From positions 86,573 through 150,572 of the forward strand of contig DAOUJG010000039.1 in assembly GCA_034423015.1 (NCBI GenBank): a stretch of 64,000 bases of DNA, written 5' to 3'. The position numbers and the translations under genes were made by a program. Shown here piece by piece: positions 1 to 8,894 of this stretch (position 1 is the first letter of the stretch; every line of letters begins with the position of its first letter). The notes below the pieces were generated by a model. It had not been told where the DNA came from. It ran no database searches and worked only from the letters and a program-made list of their open reading frames with translations. Origin of the DNA: JAGWBJ01 sp034423015. GTDB lineage: Bacteria > Chloroflexota > Dehalococcoidia > Lucifugimonadales > JAGWBF01.

Positions 1-45
1 TCGGGGCTTTCCCGAACGGGCACAGTCATACCCACATCAATTCGG

Positions 46-74
46 TAGTCTTCGAAGGGGCCGCGGTGTACAAT
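46..74 (+). promoter_or_regulatory. possible promoter of the deaminase gene
   Basis: A TACAAT box at 69-74 is preceded by a weak -35 candidate (TAGTCT, 46-51) at 17-bp spacing. It points toward the gene starting at 164. The rest of 1-163 shows no convincing gene. The call is weak because only the -10 is good. Confidence 0.3.
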
Positions 75-163
75 TGCATGCGAGTCACACGGTCTACGCG
101 ACCCTTGGAGATTCCAGGCCAGCGGCGACACCAACGCCACCTGAGGCCAGTAAGGAGCAGGGA

Positions 164-649
164 ATGGCTGCCGACCACGAGGGGTTCATGAGGATGGGTC
201 TGGAGGAGGCCGAGAGGGCCGGGGCCGAAGGCAACGACGGAGTGGGCGCCGTGATAGTCCGCGGCGGGTCCGTGGTGGCCATAGGCAGGAACCGGATCTA
301 CACGACCAACGACCCGACGGCCCACGCCGAGACGGACGCCATAAGAAACGGCGGGGAGGCCCTGGTCAACGAGCCGGCATCGGACTACGTTCTCTACACC
401 ACCGCGGAGCCGTGCCCGATGTGCTGTGCCGCGATAATGGGGGCCGGCATCGGGACGCTGGTGATGGGGGGACGCTACCAGCGCTCCCGCGGCCGCTGGG
501 GCGATTGGGGGGTGGAGCGGCTGATCGACCTGGTCGGCCGGAGCGACAGCTTCCAGGTGGTCACCGGCATCCTGGTTGACGAGTGCCTGTCGGTGTCGGG
601 GAAGTGGCGGGAGAAAAACACCCCGGGCCGGAAGAGCCCGTCACTCTAG
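164..649 (+). CDS. nucleoside/cytidine deaminase family protein
   Basis: A 161-residue zinc-dependent deaminase of the CDA/guanine-deaminase fold. The metal and proton-shuttle motif HAETDAI and the second metal motif EPCPMCCAAIMG are both intact, so it should be an active hydrolytic deaminase of a free base, nucleoside or related heterocycle. The start at 164 is chosen because AAGGAG lies 6 bases upstream and the preceding in-frame codons do not look like this family. Length fits the family. It stands alone, and the convergent amidase follows after a short gap. The exact substrate (guanine, cytosine or another ring) cannot be read from the sequence. Confidence 0.85.
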   Translation: MAADHEGFMRMGLEEAERAGAEGNDGVGAVIVRGGSVVAIGRNRIYTTNDPTAHAETDAIRNGGEALVNEPASDYVLYTTAEPCPMCCAAIMGAGIGTLVMGGRYQRSRGRWGDWGVERLIDLVGRSDSFQVVTGILVDECLSVSGKWREKNTPGRKSPSL

Positions 650-705
650 CGACGCGCGCAGCCCGGGTCCGGCCTCCACGAGACCCGGAGAAGCGAACGC
701 CCCAA

Positions 706-2124
706 CTATATCGGCGGGCGTCTCCGGTGCCACTCCGTCGCCTGCTCGTAGGCGTGGGCCGCCCTGAGCACCGTCAGCTCGTCGAAGGGCCTGCCCGCAA
801 TCTGCAACGACAGGGGCAGACCGTCCTGGAAGCCGCACGGGACGCAGATGGCGGGAGCGCCTGACAGGCTGTACGGGCCGCGGAAGCTGCCCTCCACCAA
901 CGCCGCGTAGGCCTGCTCCTTGCTGTCCACTGTGGGATGCTCCACCAGCCTGCCGGCGGGGGCCGACGCGATGGGATGCACCAGCACGTCGACCCGGCCG
1001 AGGGCATCCAAAACCTCCCGCCGTATCATCTCCCGGAGCTTCAACGCCTTGAGATACACATGTCCCGGAAGCAGGTTGGCGGTGGTGAAGCCGACCCTGG
1101 TGACGTAGTGGTGCTCCTCCGGCCTCTCCCGCAGCCAGTCCGGGTGGATGCTCACGCGCTCCACGTGGCTGATGGTGCGGGTCACCGGGCCGGAGGAGAC
1201 GGCCATGGGCAGGGACACGTCGGTCACGTCTGCGCCCCGGTCCCTGAGCACCTCCGCGGCGGAGAGGACAGCGTCCCTGGTCACCTGCCCGAGGCCCAGT
1301 TCCGGCGTATCCAGGAACTCCCGGACCACTCCCACCCGCAGGCCCTTGACGTCCCCGCTCAGGCTGCCCATGTAGTCCTGCACAGGAGCCGGGCTGGAAT
1401 AGGGGTCCCTGGGGTCGTGGTCCGCGATGGCCCCCAGGGTCATCGCACAGTCTGAGACGGTGCGGGAGATTGGACCCACTGTGTCTATGGACCAGCAAGC
1501 GCCGTCCACCCCGTACCGGCTCACCCGACCCCACGAGGGCCGGAGGCCGGCCAGGCCGCAGTTGGCCGCGGGATTCCGAACGGAGCCCCCGGTGTCCTCT
1601 CCCAGGGAGGTGGCGCAGAGAAAAGCGGCCGTCGCCGCCCCGGAGCCCGTGCTGGAGCCGCCCGGTGTGCGCTCCAGGTCCCACGGATTTCGCGCCGGAC
1701 CGGTCAGGGAGCTCACGGGCTCGCCAAGGGCGAACTCGCTCATGTTCAGCTTCCCAAGGAGCACGGCGCCCGCTTCCTTCAACCTCGTCACCACCGTGGC
1801 GTCCTCCTGGGGGACGAAGCCCGCTCTGACCCGGGAGCCGTCGGTAGTGAGGATGCCCCTGGTGTGTATCTGGTCCTTGATGGCGATGGGAACGCCGTGC
1901 ATCGGCCCCCGATACCGGCCGGCGGCTATCTCCGACCCGGCCTCGCGAGCGGCCTCCAGGGCCTCGTCGGCGCACAGGGTCACGTAGGAGTTCACCTTCG
2001 AGTCGACGGCGGCAATCCGCTCCAGGTAGGCCTCGGTGACCTCCAGCGGCGAGAGCTCCCCCGCCTTCATCCTGGCGGATAGCTCTGTGGCGGAGAGAAA
2101 AACTATGTCGGATGCGGCCACCAT
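706..2124 (-). CDS. amidase signature family hydrolase (copy A)
   Basis: A 472-residue amidase-signature enzyme, which hydrolyses a carboxamide to acid plus ammonia or amine. The catalytic Lys-cisSer-Ser triad is visible as K83 (PIAIKDQ), S157 (GGSSTGSG) and S181 (GEDTGGSVRNP), with the usual 24-residue gap between the two serines. The start at 2124 follows an AAGGGGG ribosome site. No signal peptide is seen, so it is cytoplasmic. Its closest relative in the window by eye is the amidase at 39751-41160, which shares the GEDT variant. It sits 71 bp downstream of an LLM oxidoreductase on the same strand and is probably co-transcribed. GatA is unlikely because no gatB or gatC is nearby. Confidence 0.9.
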   Translation of the reverse strand: MVAASDIVFLSATELSARMKAGELSPLEVTEAYLERIAAVDSKVNSYVTLCADEALEAAREAGSEIAAGRYRGPMHGVPIAIKDQIHTRGILTTDGSRVRAGFVPQEDATVVTRLKEAGAVLLGKLNMSEFALGEPVSSLTGPARNPWDLERTPGGSSTGSGAATAAFLCATSLGEDTGGSVRNPAANCGLAGLRPSWGRVSRYGVDGACWSIDTVGPISRTVSDCAMTLGAIADHDPRDPYSSPAPVQDYMGSLSGDVKGLRVGVVREFLDTPELGLGQVTRDAVLSAAEVLRDRGADVTDVSLPMAVSSGPVTRTISHVERVSIHPDWLRERPEEHHYVTRVGFTTANLLPGHVYLKALKLREMIRREVLDALGRVDVLVHPIASAPAGRLVEHPTVDSKEQAYAALVEGSFRGPYSLSGAPAICVPCGFQDGLPLSLQIAGRPFDELTVLRAAHAYEQATEWHRRRPPI

Positions 2125-2195
2125 ACCCCCTTCCCGATTACGGTTCTGACAGATACAGGGTGTCCACGGAGCCCCACGGTCCGCTCCGCGGCCGG

Positions 2196-3374
2196 TTACT
2201 CGTAGGGTTGGAGCTCGATCTCGTGGAGCGCGGGAACGACCTCTTTGCCCAGCAGCTCGATGGACCGCATGACGTCCTCGTGAGGGATCGGACCGTCGAT
2301 GCCGATGAGGATCAGGTATCCCGGGTTCAGCTTCTCGACGGTGCCGGCCAGCTTGCGGGTGACGGTCTCGGGGCTCCCCACGACGATGGCGTTCATCTGC
2401 TGCTGCTCCTCGTAGGTGAGCGCCCGTCCCGGGCCCACAGGCCTGCGCTGCTGCATGGTCCGGGCCACCCGGGACTGGTAGCCCGGCGGGTCGTTGTGCT
2501 CCCTTGGGCCCCTCTGGCGGTGCCCGATGGTCCACATGAAGCCTCTGCCCAGCTCTTGGGCCTTCTCATCGGTGTCGGCCACCAGCGCGCGGAGCTGGTA
2601 CCCGAAGTGCTCGGGTCCGGGCTTGAACCCGACCTCGTGGGCCGTGTCGATGTACGCCTGCTTCAGCTCCATCGTCAGGTCGATGAGAGCGCCCAGGTTC
2701 ATGTAGGCGTAGCCGTGGGAGGCCGCCCAGCGCACGCTCTCGGGGCTGCTGTTGCCGGGGAACCAGACGGGAGGATGGGGTTTCTGCATGGGCAGCACCC
2801 ACGGGTTCACGGCCCGGTAGTGGTAGTACTTCCCCTCGTACCGGAAGGGTCCGGGCTCGGTCCAACACCTGATGATCAGGTCGTGGGCCTCCTCGAAACG
2901 CTCCCTGTTCTCGGTGGGGTTGATGCCCGCCTGGAGGGTCTCCACTGCCCCGCCCCGGACGAACCCGGAGATTATCCGCCCGCCGGAGTAGCAGTCCAGC
3001 ATGGCGATCTCCTCGGCCAGGCGGACGGGGTCCCCGATGGGGATGATGTTGCCCAGTATGGCGATCTTGACCCTCTCGGTGATCTTGCTGATCACCGCGG
3101 CGTCCAGGTTGGCCGAGGGCTTCATGTTGCCGTAATACGAGTGGTGCTCGTTGGTCATGATCCCGTCGATGCCCACCTCGTCGGCCAGGGCGTACTGCTC
3201 GTGGTACTGGTTGTAGAGCTCGTGGGCCTTGTGGGGATCGAAGTAGGTGTTTGGGAACAGCAGGCGGCCCGCGCCGTACCGGTCCAGCTCCTCGTCGGAC
3301 ACGTGCACGTAGGGCTGCTGGGAGTGGAAGTAGACTTCCACGCTGTCCCTGGGCGGGTTGAGCTTCACGACCAT
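2196..3374 (-). CDS. LLM-class flavin-dependent oxidoreductase
   Basis: A 392-residue luciferase-like monooxygenase family protein (FMN or F420 dependent; the cofactor is not resolvable by eye). The family TIM barrel is recognisable from the conserved early stretch with MTNEHHS, the strand ending KIAILGNI, the RLAEEIAMLD helix and the GRIISGFVRG loop. It is clearly paralogous along its whole length to the protein at 47946-49106. GAGGGAGGGC precedes the start. The neighbouring amidases suggest a role in oxidative breakdown of organic substrates, but no substrate can be assigned. Multiple paralogues of this family are typical of SAR202-type Chloroflexota. Confidence 0.9.
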   Translation of the reverse strand: MVVKLNPPRDSVEVYFHSQQPYVHVSDEELDRYGAGRLLFPNTYFDPHKAHELYNQYHEQYALADEVGIDGIMTNEHHSYYGNMKPSANLDAAVISKITERVKIAILGNIIPIGDPVRLAEEIAMLDCYSGGRIISGFVRGGAVETLQAGINPTENRERFEEAHDLIIRCWTEPGPFRYEGKYYHYRAVNPWVLPMQKPHPPVWFPGNSSPESVRWAASHGYAYMNLGALIDLTMELKQAYIDTAHEVGFKPGPEHFGYQLRALVADTDEKAQELGRGFMWTIGHRQRGPREHNDPPGYQSRVARTMQQRRPVGPGRALTYEEQQQMNAIVVGSPETVTRKLAGTVEKLNPGYLILIGIDGPIPHEDVMRSIELLGKEVVPALHEIELQPYE

Positions 3375-3456
3375 GACGCCCTCCCTCGGAAGACCCGGGA
3401 TGCGGTCGGACGGCGGCCGAAGACGGCCCCGAACGGAGCAATTGTAGCACGGGGGC

Positions 3457-4872
3457 TCAGATTATGGGCGGCAGGCGCTCTCGCCAGGGCCTGGCCCGCT
3501 CGAAGGCCGCGGATGCCCTGAGCACAGTGGCCTCCTCCTCTCGTCTTCCCACGATCTGGAGGCCGATTGGCATGCCGTCGGAGGAGAAGCCGCAGGGTAC
3601 GCTGGCGGCGGTCTGCATGGTCATGTTGAAGGGGAAGGTGAAGGGGGTGTAGCCGAAGAAGGGCTCCACCGGCCGGCCTCCTATGACAGCCGGGTGCTCT
3701 CCGACGGGGAAGGCGGGGACCGCCATCGTCGGAGTGAGCAGCAGGTCGTAGGCCTGGAAGAGGTCCTCCATCTGGACCTGGAGCTGCTGGACCCTCAGCA
3801 GGGCCAGGGAGTAGTCGCCCACCGACCGGGTGCTGCCGCGCTCGATGGCCTCCAGCGCGTAGTCCGTCAGCTCCTCGCCGTGGTCTTCCAGCAGGTGCCC
3901 GTACCCGGTGAAGCCGCCGATGGCGAACAGGTCCCAAAAGGCCGGGAACGGGTCCTCCACGGTCACTCCCGGCTCGTCCACCGAGCACCCCAGCTCCTCG
4001 AACACCCGCGCCGCTGCCGCGGTAGCCGCGGCCACCTCTCCATCCACCGGGGCGTACCCCAGGTCCGGACTCCAGGCTACTCGCAGCCCCGGCAGACCAT
4101 CCTCCAGTCTCTGGAAGAAGTCGGGCGGCTCGGCCCTCATGCATCCCGGGTCCCTGGCGTCGGGGCCGGCCAGCACCTGCAGCAGCAGGGCGCTGTCCCC
4201 GACCGTCCGGGTCATGGGGCCGGACTGGGAGAAGGTGTTGTAGCCCGGCCTTCCGACCCCACCGACGCGGGGTACGCGGCCCTGGCCCGGCTTGATGCCG
4301 TAGATGCCGGTGAAGCTGGACGGGATCCTGATGGACCCGCCCCCGTCGCTGCCGGTGGCCATGGTGCAGAGGCCCGCCGCCACGGCGGCCCCTGCCCCGC
4401 CCGAGGAGCCCCCCGGGGTCCGCTCGGGGTCCCAGGGGTTGCGGGCGGCCTCTCCCAGCCGGTTCTCCGTGGTCCCCGAGAAGCCGAACTCGGGGGTGTT
4501 GGTCTTGCCGAGAATCACCGCCCCGGCGGCCTTGACCCTCTCCACGACCAGGCTGTCCTGCTCGGGGACGTGGTCCCGGAACACCAGGCTCCCCATGGTG
4601 GTCCGTATCCCGGCGGTCAGCTCCAGGTCCTTGACGGACACGGGGACCCCGTGCAGGGGGCCCAGGGACTCGCCGCGGGCCGAGGCTTGGTCGGCCCTGG
4701 AGGCCGCCGCCAGCGCCTCCTCGGGCGTGACCGTGAGATAGGCGTTGAGCCGGGGGTTCAGGGAGTCGATGCGCCCCAGGAACATCTCGGTCAGCTCCAC
4801 GCTGGACACCTCCCGGGCGGCCAGGAGGCGCGTCACCTCGGAGGCCGGTGCAAAGGCGAGGTCTTTCGTCAC
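3457..4872 (-). CDS. amidase signature family hydrolase (copy B)
   Basis: A 471-residue cytoplasmic amidase. The triad is K81 (PVSVKDLE), S156 (GGSSGGAG) and S180 (GSDGGGSIRIP). The DGGGS variant is shared with copy C at 32442-33869, so these two form a subgroup distinct from copies A and D. The open frame extends upstream without stops to 5127, but family homology begins at the GTG at 4872, whose upstream bases include only a weak GAGATGG ribosome site. It lies 82 bp upstream of the LLM oxidoreductase on the same strand, so the three genes may form one unit. Confidence 0.88.
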   Translation of the reverse strand: MTKDLAFAPASEVTRLLAAREVSSVELTEMFLGRIDSLNPRLNAYLTVTPEEALAAASRADQASARGESLGPLHGVPVSVKDLELTAGIRTTMGSLVFRDHVPEQDSLVVERVKAAGAVILGKTNTPEFGFSGTTENRLGEAARNPWDPERTPGGSSGGAGAAVAAGLCTMATGSDGGGSIRIPSSFTGIYGIKPGQGRVPRVGGVGRPGYNTFSQSGPMTRTVGDSALLLQVLAGPDARDPGCMRAEPPDFFQRLEDGLPGLRVAWSPDLGYAPVDGEVAAATAAAARVFEELGCSVDEPGVTVEDPFPAFWDLFAIGGFTGYGHLLEDHGEELTDYALEAIERGSTRSVGDYSLALLRVQQLQVQMEDLFQAYDLLLTPTMAVPAFPVGEHPAVIGGRPVEPFFGYTPFTFPFNMTMQTAASVPCGFSSDGMPIGLQIVGRREEEATVLRASAAFERARPWRERLPPII

Positions 4873-4997
4873 GGGACCATCTCGAACACCATGGGTGTCG
4901 CTGGACTGGCGATGCGGTGGGTTGGGTAATCGTAGAGCAGGAGTCAAGAGAGTGTCAAGAACGGCCCGCGGCCACAGTGGGTCCCCTTGCCTGACCC

Positions 4998-5027
4998 TAG
5001 ACCGCCACGGCGGGAGTGTGGCATAAT
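4998..5027 (+). promoter_or_regulatory. putative ssrA promoter
   Basis: TAGACC (4998-5003), an 18-bp spacer and CATAAT (5022-5027) precede the tmRNA 5' end by about 20 bases. The match is moderate, and position ahead of the RNA supports it. Confidence 0.4.
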
Positions 5028-5047
5028 ATAGGCATCCACTAGGCAAT

Positions 5048-5398
5048 GGGGACGCGCGGGCTCGACAGGGGGATGCTTGGCGGAATTGCAGGCCGAGGCG
5101 CCACCGCACCTCGTAAAAAGGTGGCACAAAAGTAACTGGCGATCGTGAACTCGCCCTAGCTGCCTAAGCGCAGCTACGTCCGCCCTGGCTGCTCCCGGAG
5201 GCCGGGAAGCGGGCGCCATAAATCCGGGATGCTGCCAGCCCAACGCCGATGAGGCCGGCCCAAGAACAATCGGCTACGTCTCCGGAGATTCGGCCGGCGG
5301 AAGCTCCGGCAGGCGAAGCAAATAGCCGGATAAGCCTGTAGCACATTCCAGTTGGGAGCCTTCTGGACGGGGAGTTCGACCCTCCCCCGTCTCCACCA
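5048..5398 (+). ncRNA. ssrA: transfer-messenger RNA (tmRNA)
   Basis: A one-piece tmRNA of 351 nt that rescues stalled ribosomes and tags the truncated protein. The 5' GGGGACG pairs with 3' CGTCTCC (5388-5394) as a 7-bp acceptor stem with one G-U, followed by discriminator A and an encoded CCA at 5396-5398. The T arm GGGGAGTTCGACCCTCCCC is intact. The tag reading frame ends CGT GAA CTC GCC CTA GCT GCC TAA (stop 5165-5167). With GGC at 5138 as the likely resume codon the tag is GDRELALAA, close in pattern to Dehalococcoides-type tags as I recall them. The resume codon is inferred; the end of the tag is certain. Confidence 0.95.
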
Positions 5399-5413
5399 AC
5401 CACGGGCAATCAT

Positions 5414-5441
5414 GCGCCTCCGGCCCACCAGCCGGAGGCGC
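5414..5441 (+). terminator. hairpin terminator after ssrA
   Basis: A perfect 11-bp stem GCGCCTCCGGC/GCCGGAGGCGC with a 6-base loop lies 15 bases after the tmRNA. The following T-tract is weak (TTCACGTT). A smaller 5-bp stem ending in TTTT occurs at 5489-5506. Confidence 0.7.
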
Positions 5442-5602
5442 TTCACGTTCCTAGCCATGCACAGGTTCCCACAAGGCTCGACATCAAGACCGCGGCTTGC
5501 GGTTTTCGGCAAATTCCGGCGCATTTTGCTCCTAATCCAATCCGTATATGAAGGCAACACTCATTACGAAAGAGCTATTTGTTCCTCCTAAATAAAGCTA
5601 TA

Positions 5603-5632
5603 TTGACATGAGTTATCCCCACGTGATACTTT
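5603..5632 (+). promoter_or_regulatory. promoter of the first transporter operon
   Basis: A perfect TTGACA (5603-5608), an 18-bp spacer and an extended -10 TGaTACTTT (hexamer 5627-5632). It lies about 100 bp ahead of the binding-protein gene. The remaining bases of 5442-5731 show no gene. Confidence 0.65.
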
Positions 5633-5731
5633 TGTCGTGCTATCTACCCATGGCCGCCAGCCCATGGGACCAGGCGGCCCTCACGCTGGGATAGGTTCGC
5701 GAGAATATAGCCAGATACCGGAGGTGACGCA

Positions 5732-7806
5732 ATGGGTCGTTCTTGGCTGACTAGCTTCAGATGGTGGATCCTGGCTCCCCTGTTGACGTTGCTCGTCCTG
5801 GCGGCGGCCTGCGGAGAGGCCGCGACGCCGGAACCCGCACCCACCTCGCCTCCCGCCCCGGCGGGCGTACCGCCGAGGACGTGGCAGCCGCGGTCCAGGC
5901 CGCCGTGGCGGGCCTCCAGCCCGGAGCTCCGGGCGTGTCGCCCGAAGAGATGATGGCCATGGTGGAGCAGGCCGTGGCCGCCCAGGCCCAGCCCGGCGCC
6001 TCCGCCGCAGAGATAGACGCCATGGTGAAGGCGGCCACAGCGGCGGCCGCCGAGGGCGCAGTCTCCACAGAGGAGTTGCAGGCGGCCATCGACCAGGCCG
6101 TGTCCGACGCCGTGATGCAGGCCGTGGCGGCCATCCCCACGCCGCTGCCGACCTTTACCCCCGTTCCCATAGCCACGCCCGCGTCGGCCATGATAACGGC
6201 CCCGTGGTTCAGGGAGGGCAGACGGGGCGGCGTGATCCCCATGTCCAACACCTCGGACCAGGGGTTCACCGATCCCCACGCCGAGCCCGGCACCGCCGGC
6301 CTCACCTCCAAACTGATGGCCCAAGTGCTGAGGTACGACCACGTGGACACCGGGGTCATCATCGGGGACCTGGCCAAGACCTGGGACGTGAGCGCAGACG
6401 GCCAAGCCTACACTTTCTTTTTCCACGAGGCCAAGTGGCCCGATGGACGGGCCATTACCGCCGAGGACGTGAAGTTCAGCCTGGACCGGATGGTGGAGGA
6501 GGGCAGCCCCAGGCCCAGGGCAGGCAACCTGAGGCCCTACTACGCCGGCTCCGAGGTGATAGACGCCGAAACCCTGAAGGTGAACACCACCATCGCCTAC
6601 GCCCCGGGCTTCCTCCAGTACCTGGCGATAAACTACATGAAGATACTGCCCAAGCATATCCTGGAGCCCATGGAGAACGACGAGGCCCAGCAGCGGTTCC
6701 TGAACAATCCCGACAACCTCAACAGCGTGGTGTCGGGCCCCTTCAGGGTGCAGTCCTACCTGCAGGACAACTTCTGGGAGTACGAGAGAAACCCCGGCTA
6801 CTTCAAGGAGGGGCTGCCCTTCCTGGATGGAATCCGTGTGTTCATCATCAAGAACCTGACCAAGCTCACCACGGCCTTCAGGACGGAACAGGTGCTGATG
6901 AACCACAACGCGGATATGGGCCTCACCCTCAGGGACCTGGTCGCCTTCCAGGAAGACATGCGGGGGATCGTCAACGTCCACTTCCTGGGGGCCACGGCCT
7001 TCGACGGCTTCACCCTCAACCACACCAAGCCGCCCCTGGACAACCCCAACGTCAGGAGGGCCATCTACCTGGCCTTTGACCGCCTGGACTTCATAAACAC
7101 GAACCACCAGGGCCAGGCCAGGATGGGCACCCCCTTCCCGCCGGGCACCTGGATGACCCCTCCGGACGAGGTGGTGGCCACGTGGCCGGGTTTCCGCTAC
7201 GTCGACAAGGACGGCAACCCGCTGACGAACTACTACGACGTGCCCGACGCGGTGAAGGACCCCAGGGACCTGGAGGAGGCCAACAGGCTGCTCGACGAGG
7301 CCGGCTTCGACAGGAGCCAGACCTTTACCTGGCTCATGGGGAATGCGCCCCTGCACAAGAACATGGGCACCCTGGCCAAGCAGCAGCTGGAGAAGAACAT
7401 AGGCGTGAAGATCGAGCTGGAGCTCCAAGAGTTCGCCAGCATCTTCGAGCGCGCCATCTCCGGCAACTACGACTTCTTCTTCCTCTGGCACGGGATCAAC
7501 ATCTCGGACTCGGACGAGCTGTTCAACCAGATATACGTGACCCCGGGCGGCTCGAAGAACCGGCTCAACTGGGAGCATCCCAGGATACAGGAGCTGTTTT
7601 ACGAGTCGGCCAGGGAGCCGGACCCGACGGCACGCCAGGCGCTGATCTGGGAGGCGGGCGACATCCTGCGCCAGGGGGAGGACCACTGGTTCGGCATCGA
7701 CTGGCGGCAGAACTACGTCGCCGTGAACAACAAGGTCCAGAACTTCTTCCCCGCCCAGACGTACCAGCAGGGGAACCACCACGAAGCCATCTGGCTGGCC
7801 GAGTAG
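5732..7806 (+). CDS. peptide-type ABC transporter substrate-binding lipoprotein, frameshifted
   Basis: A family-5 (Dpp/Opp-type) extracellular solute-binding lipoprotein interrupted by a frameshift. A GGAGGTGACGCA-ATG start at 5732 opens a lipoprotein signal (WWILAPLLTLLVLAAAC, lipobox LAAAC). That frame closes at 5953. The mature protein continues in another frame, opening from about 5865 (GRTAEDVAAAV) to 7806. The join needs one base added near 5850-5880, in a CCCGCCCCGGCGGG stretch. After the lipobox come about 90 residues of Ala/Val/Glu helical repeats (SPEEMMAMVEQAV, SAAEIDAMVKAAT, STEELQAAIDQAV), then the binding domain (SNTSDQGFTDPH, WPDGRAITAEDVKFSLDRM). The intact paralogue at 22714 has the same layout. 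It may be a sequencing error or a recent mutation. Confidence 0.85.
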
Positions 7807-7909
7807 TCCGAGCGCGGGAAGCCACATACCCGGGATGACATCCCGGTAGACGACCGGCCTGGGAGAACGGCTCCGCCGTGGTCCCAGGCCGGTCCTGAGA
7901 GAGAGGTAC

Positions 7910-8869
7910 ATGGGAGCATACGCGGTAAAGCGCTTGCTGCTCTTTGTCCCGACGCTGATACTGGTCTCCCTGCTGGCCTTCGGAGTGATGCGCATCCTGC
8001 CCGGGGACCCTGCGATAATGGTCCTCATAGGGCTGGAGGGAGAGGGGACCTACACGCCGGAGGAGCTGGCGGAGACCCAGCGGCGCCTGGGCACCGACAA
8101 GCCCCTGTACGAGCAGTACGTCAGGTGGGTCGCGGATGCGGTGCGTGGGGACTTCGGCTACTCCTACTTCCGCAACAAGGCCGTCTCAAAAGAGCTGCTG
8201 GAACGGTTTCCCGTCACCATCCAGCTCACGGTTATGTCCCTCATTCTAGCCGTGGTGACGGCCGTGCCATTGGGCGTCGTATCGGCCGTCTATCAAGATA
8301 AATGGCCGGACTACGCGGCCAAGATATTCACCGTCGTCGGAATATCCCTCCCCACCTTCTGGGCCGGGATACTCATCGTGTTTTTCCTGGCCCAGCTCTT
8401 CAACTGGGGAGCGCCCCTGGGCTACGCCAAGCTCTGGGAAGACCCCCTGAAGAACCTCTCGCAGCTCATATTCCCCGCCCTGTCCCTGGGCTACTTCAAC
8501 ATGGCCTTTACGGCCCGCATAACCCGTTCCGCCATGCTGGAGGTGCTGAGGGAAGACTACATCAGGACGGCCCGTGCCAAGGGCCTGGCGGAGTCGCTGG
8601 TGCTCGTTCGCCATGCCCTCAGGAACGCCCTGCTGCCGGTAGTCACCGTCGCCGGGTACCAGTTCGGGATCCTCCTGGGCGGAGCCGTGGTCACGGAGGA
8701 CATATTCCTCGTACCGGGAATCGGACAGGCCCTGATACTGGCCCTTGCCACCAGGGACTTCAACATCATTCAGGCGATAGTCCTGGTGGTGGGGGTGTTC
8801 ACCGTGACCCTGAACCTGGTCGTCGACATTCTGTACGGGCTGATCAATCCAAGAGTCCGGTACGCATGA
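7910..8869 (+). CDS. dppB: ABC transporter permease, DppB family
   Basis: A 319-residue inner-membrane permease of the DppB/OppB family. The N-terminal segment YAVKRLLLFVPTLILVSLLA and the MRILPGDPA motif are typical, followed by about six membrane segments and the EAA-type loop for ATPase contact (DYIRTARAKGLAESLVLVRH). GAGAGAGGT precedes the ATG. It follows the binding protein by about 100 bp and is followed by the DppC-type partner, so the three should form one importer. No ATPase gene is nearby. The substrate may be something other than peptides. Confidence 0.92.
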   Translation: MGAYAVKRLLLFVPTLILVSLLAFGVMRILPGDPAIMVLIGLEGEGTYTPEELAETQRRLGTDKPLYEQYVRWVADAVRGDFGYSYFRNKAVSKELLERFPVTIQLTVMSLILAVVTAVPLGVVSAVYQDKWPDYAAKIFTVVGISLPTFWAGILIVFFLAQLFNWGAPLGYAKLWEDPLKNLSQLIFPALSLGYFNMAFTARITRSAMLEVLREDYIRTARAKGLAESLVLVRHALRNALLPVVTVAGYQFGILLGGAVVTEDIFLVPGIGQALILALATRDFNIIQAIVLVVGVFTVTLNLVVDILYGLINPRVRYA

Positions 8870-8894
8870 TGAAGCCGGACCGTGGACGGCTGCC

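Noticed and set aside
706..5000. GatA of the tRNA amidotransferase
   Set aside because: No gatB or gatC nearby and several paralogues exist, so general amidases are more likely.
5840..5885. Programmed -1 frameshift in the first binding-protein gene
   Set aside because: No slippery heptamer or stable downstream pseudoknot was apparent, and the paralogue is encoded in one frame.
5644..8028. Long minus-strand open frame opposite the first binding-protein gene
   Set aside because: Same reason; the plus strand carries recognisable transporter domains.
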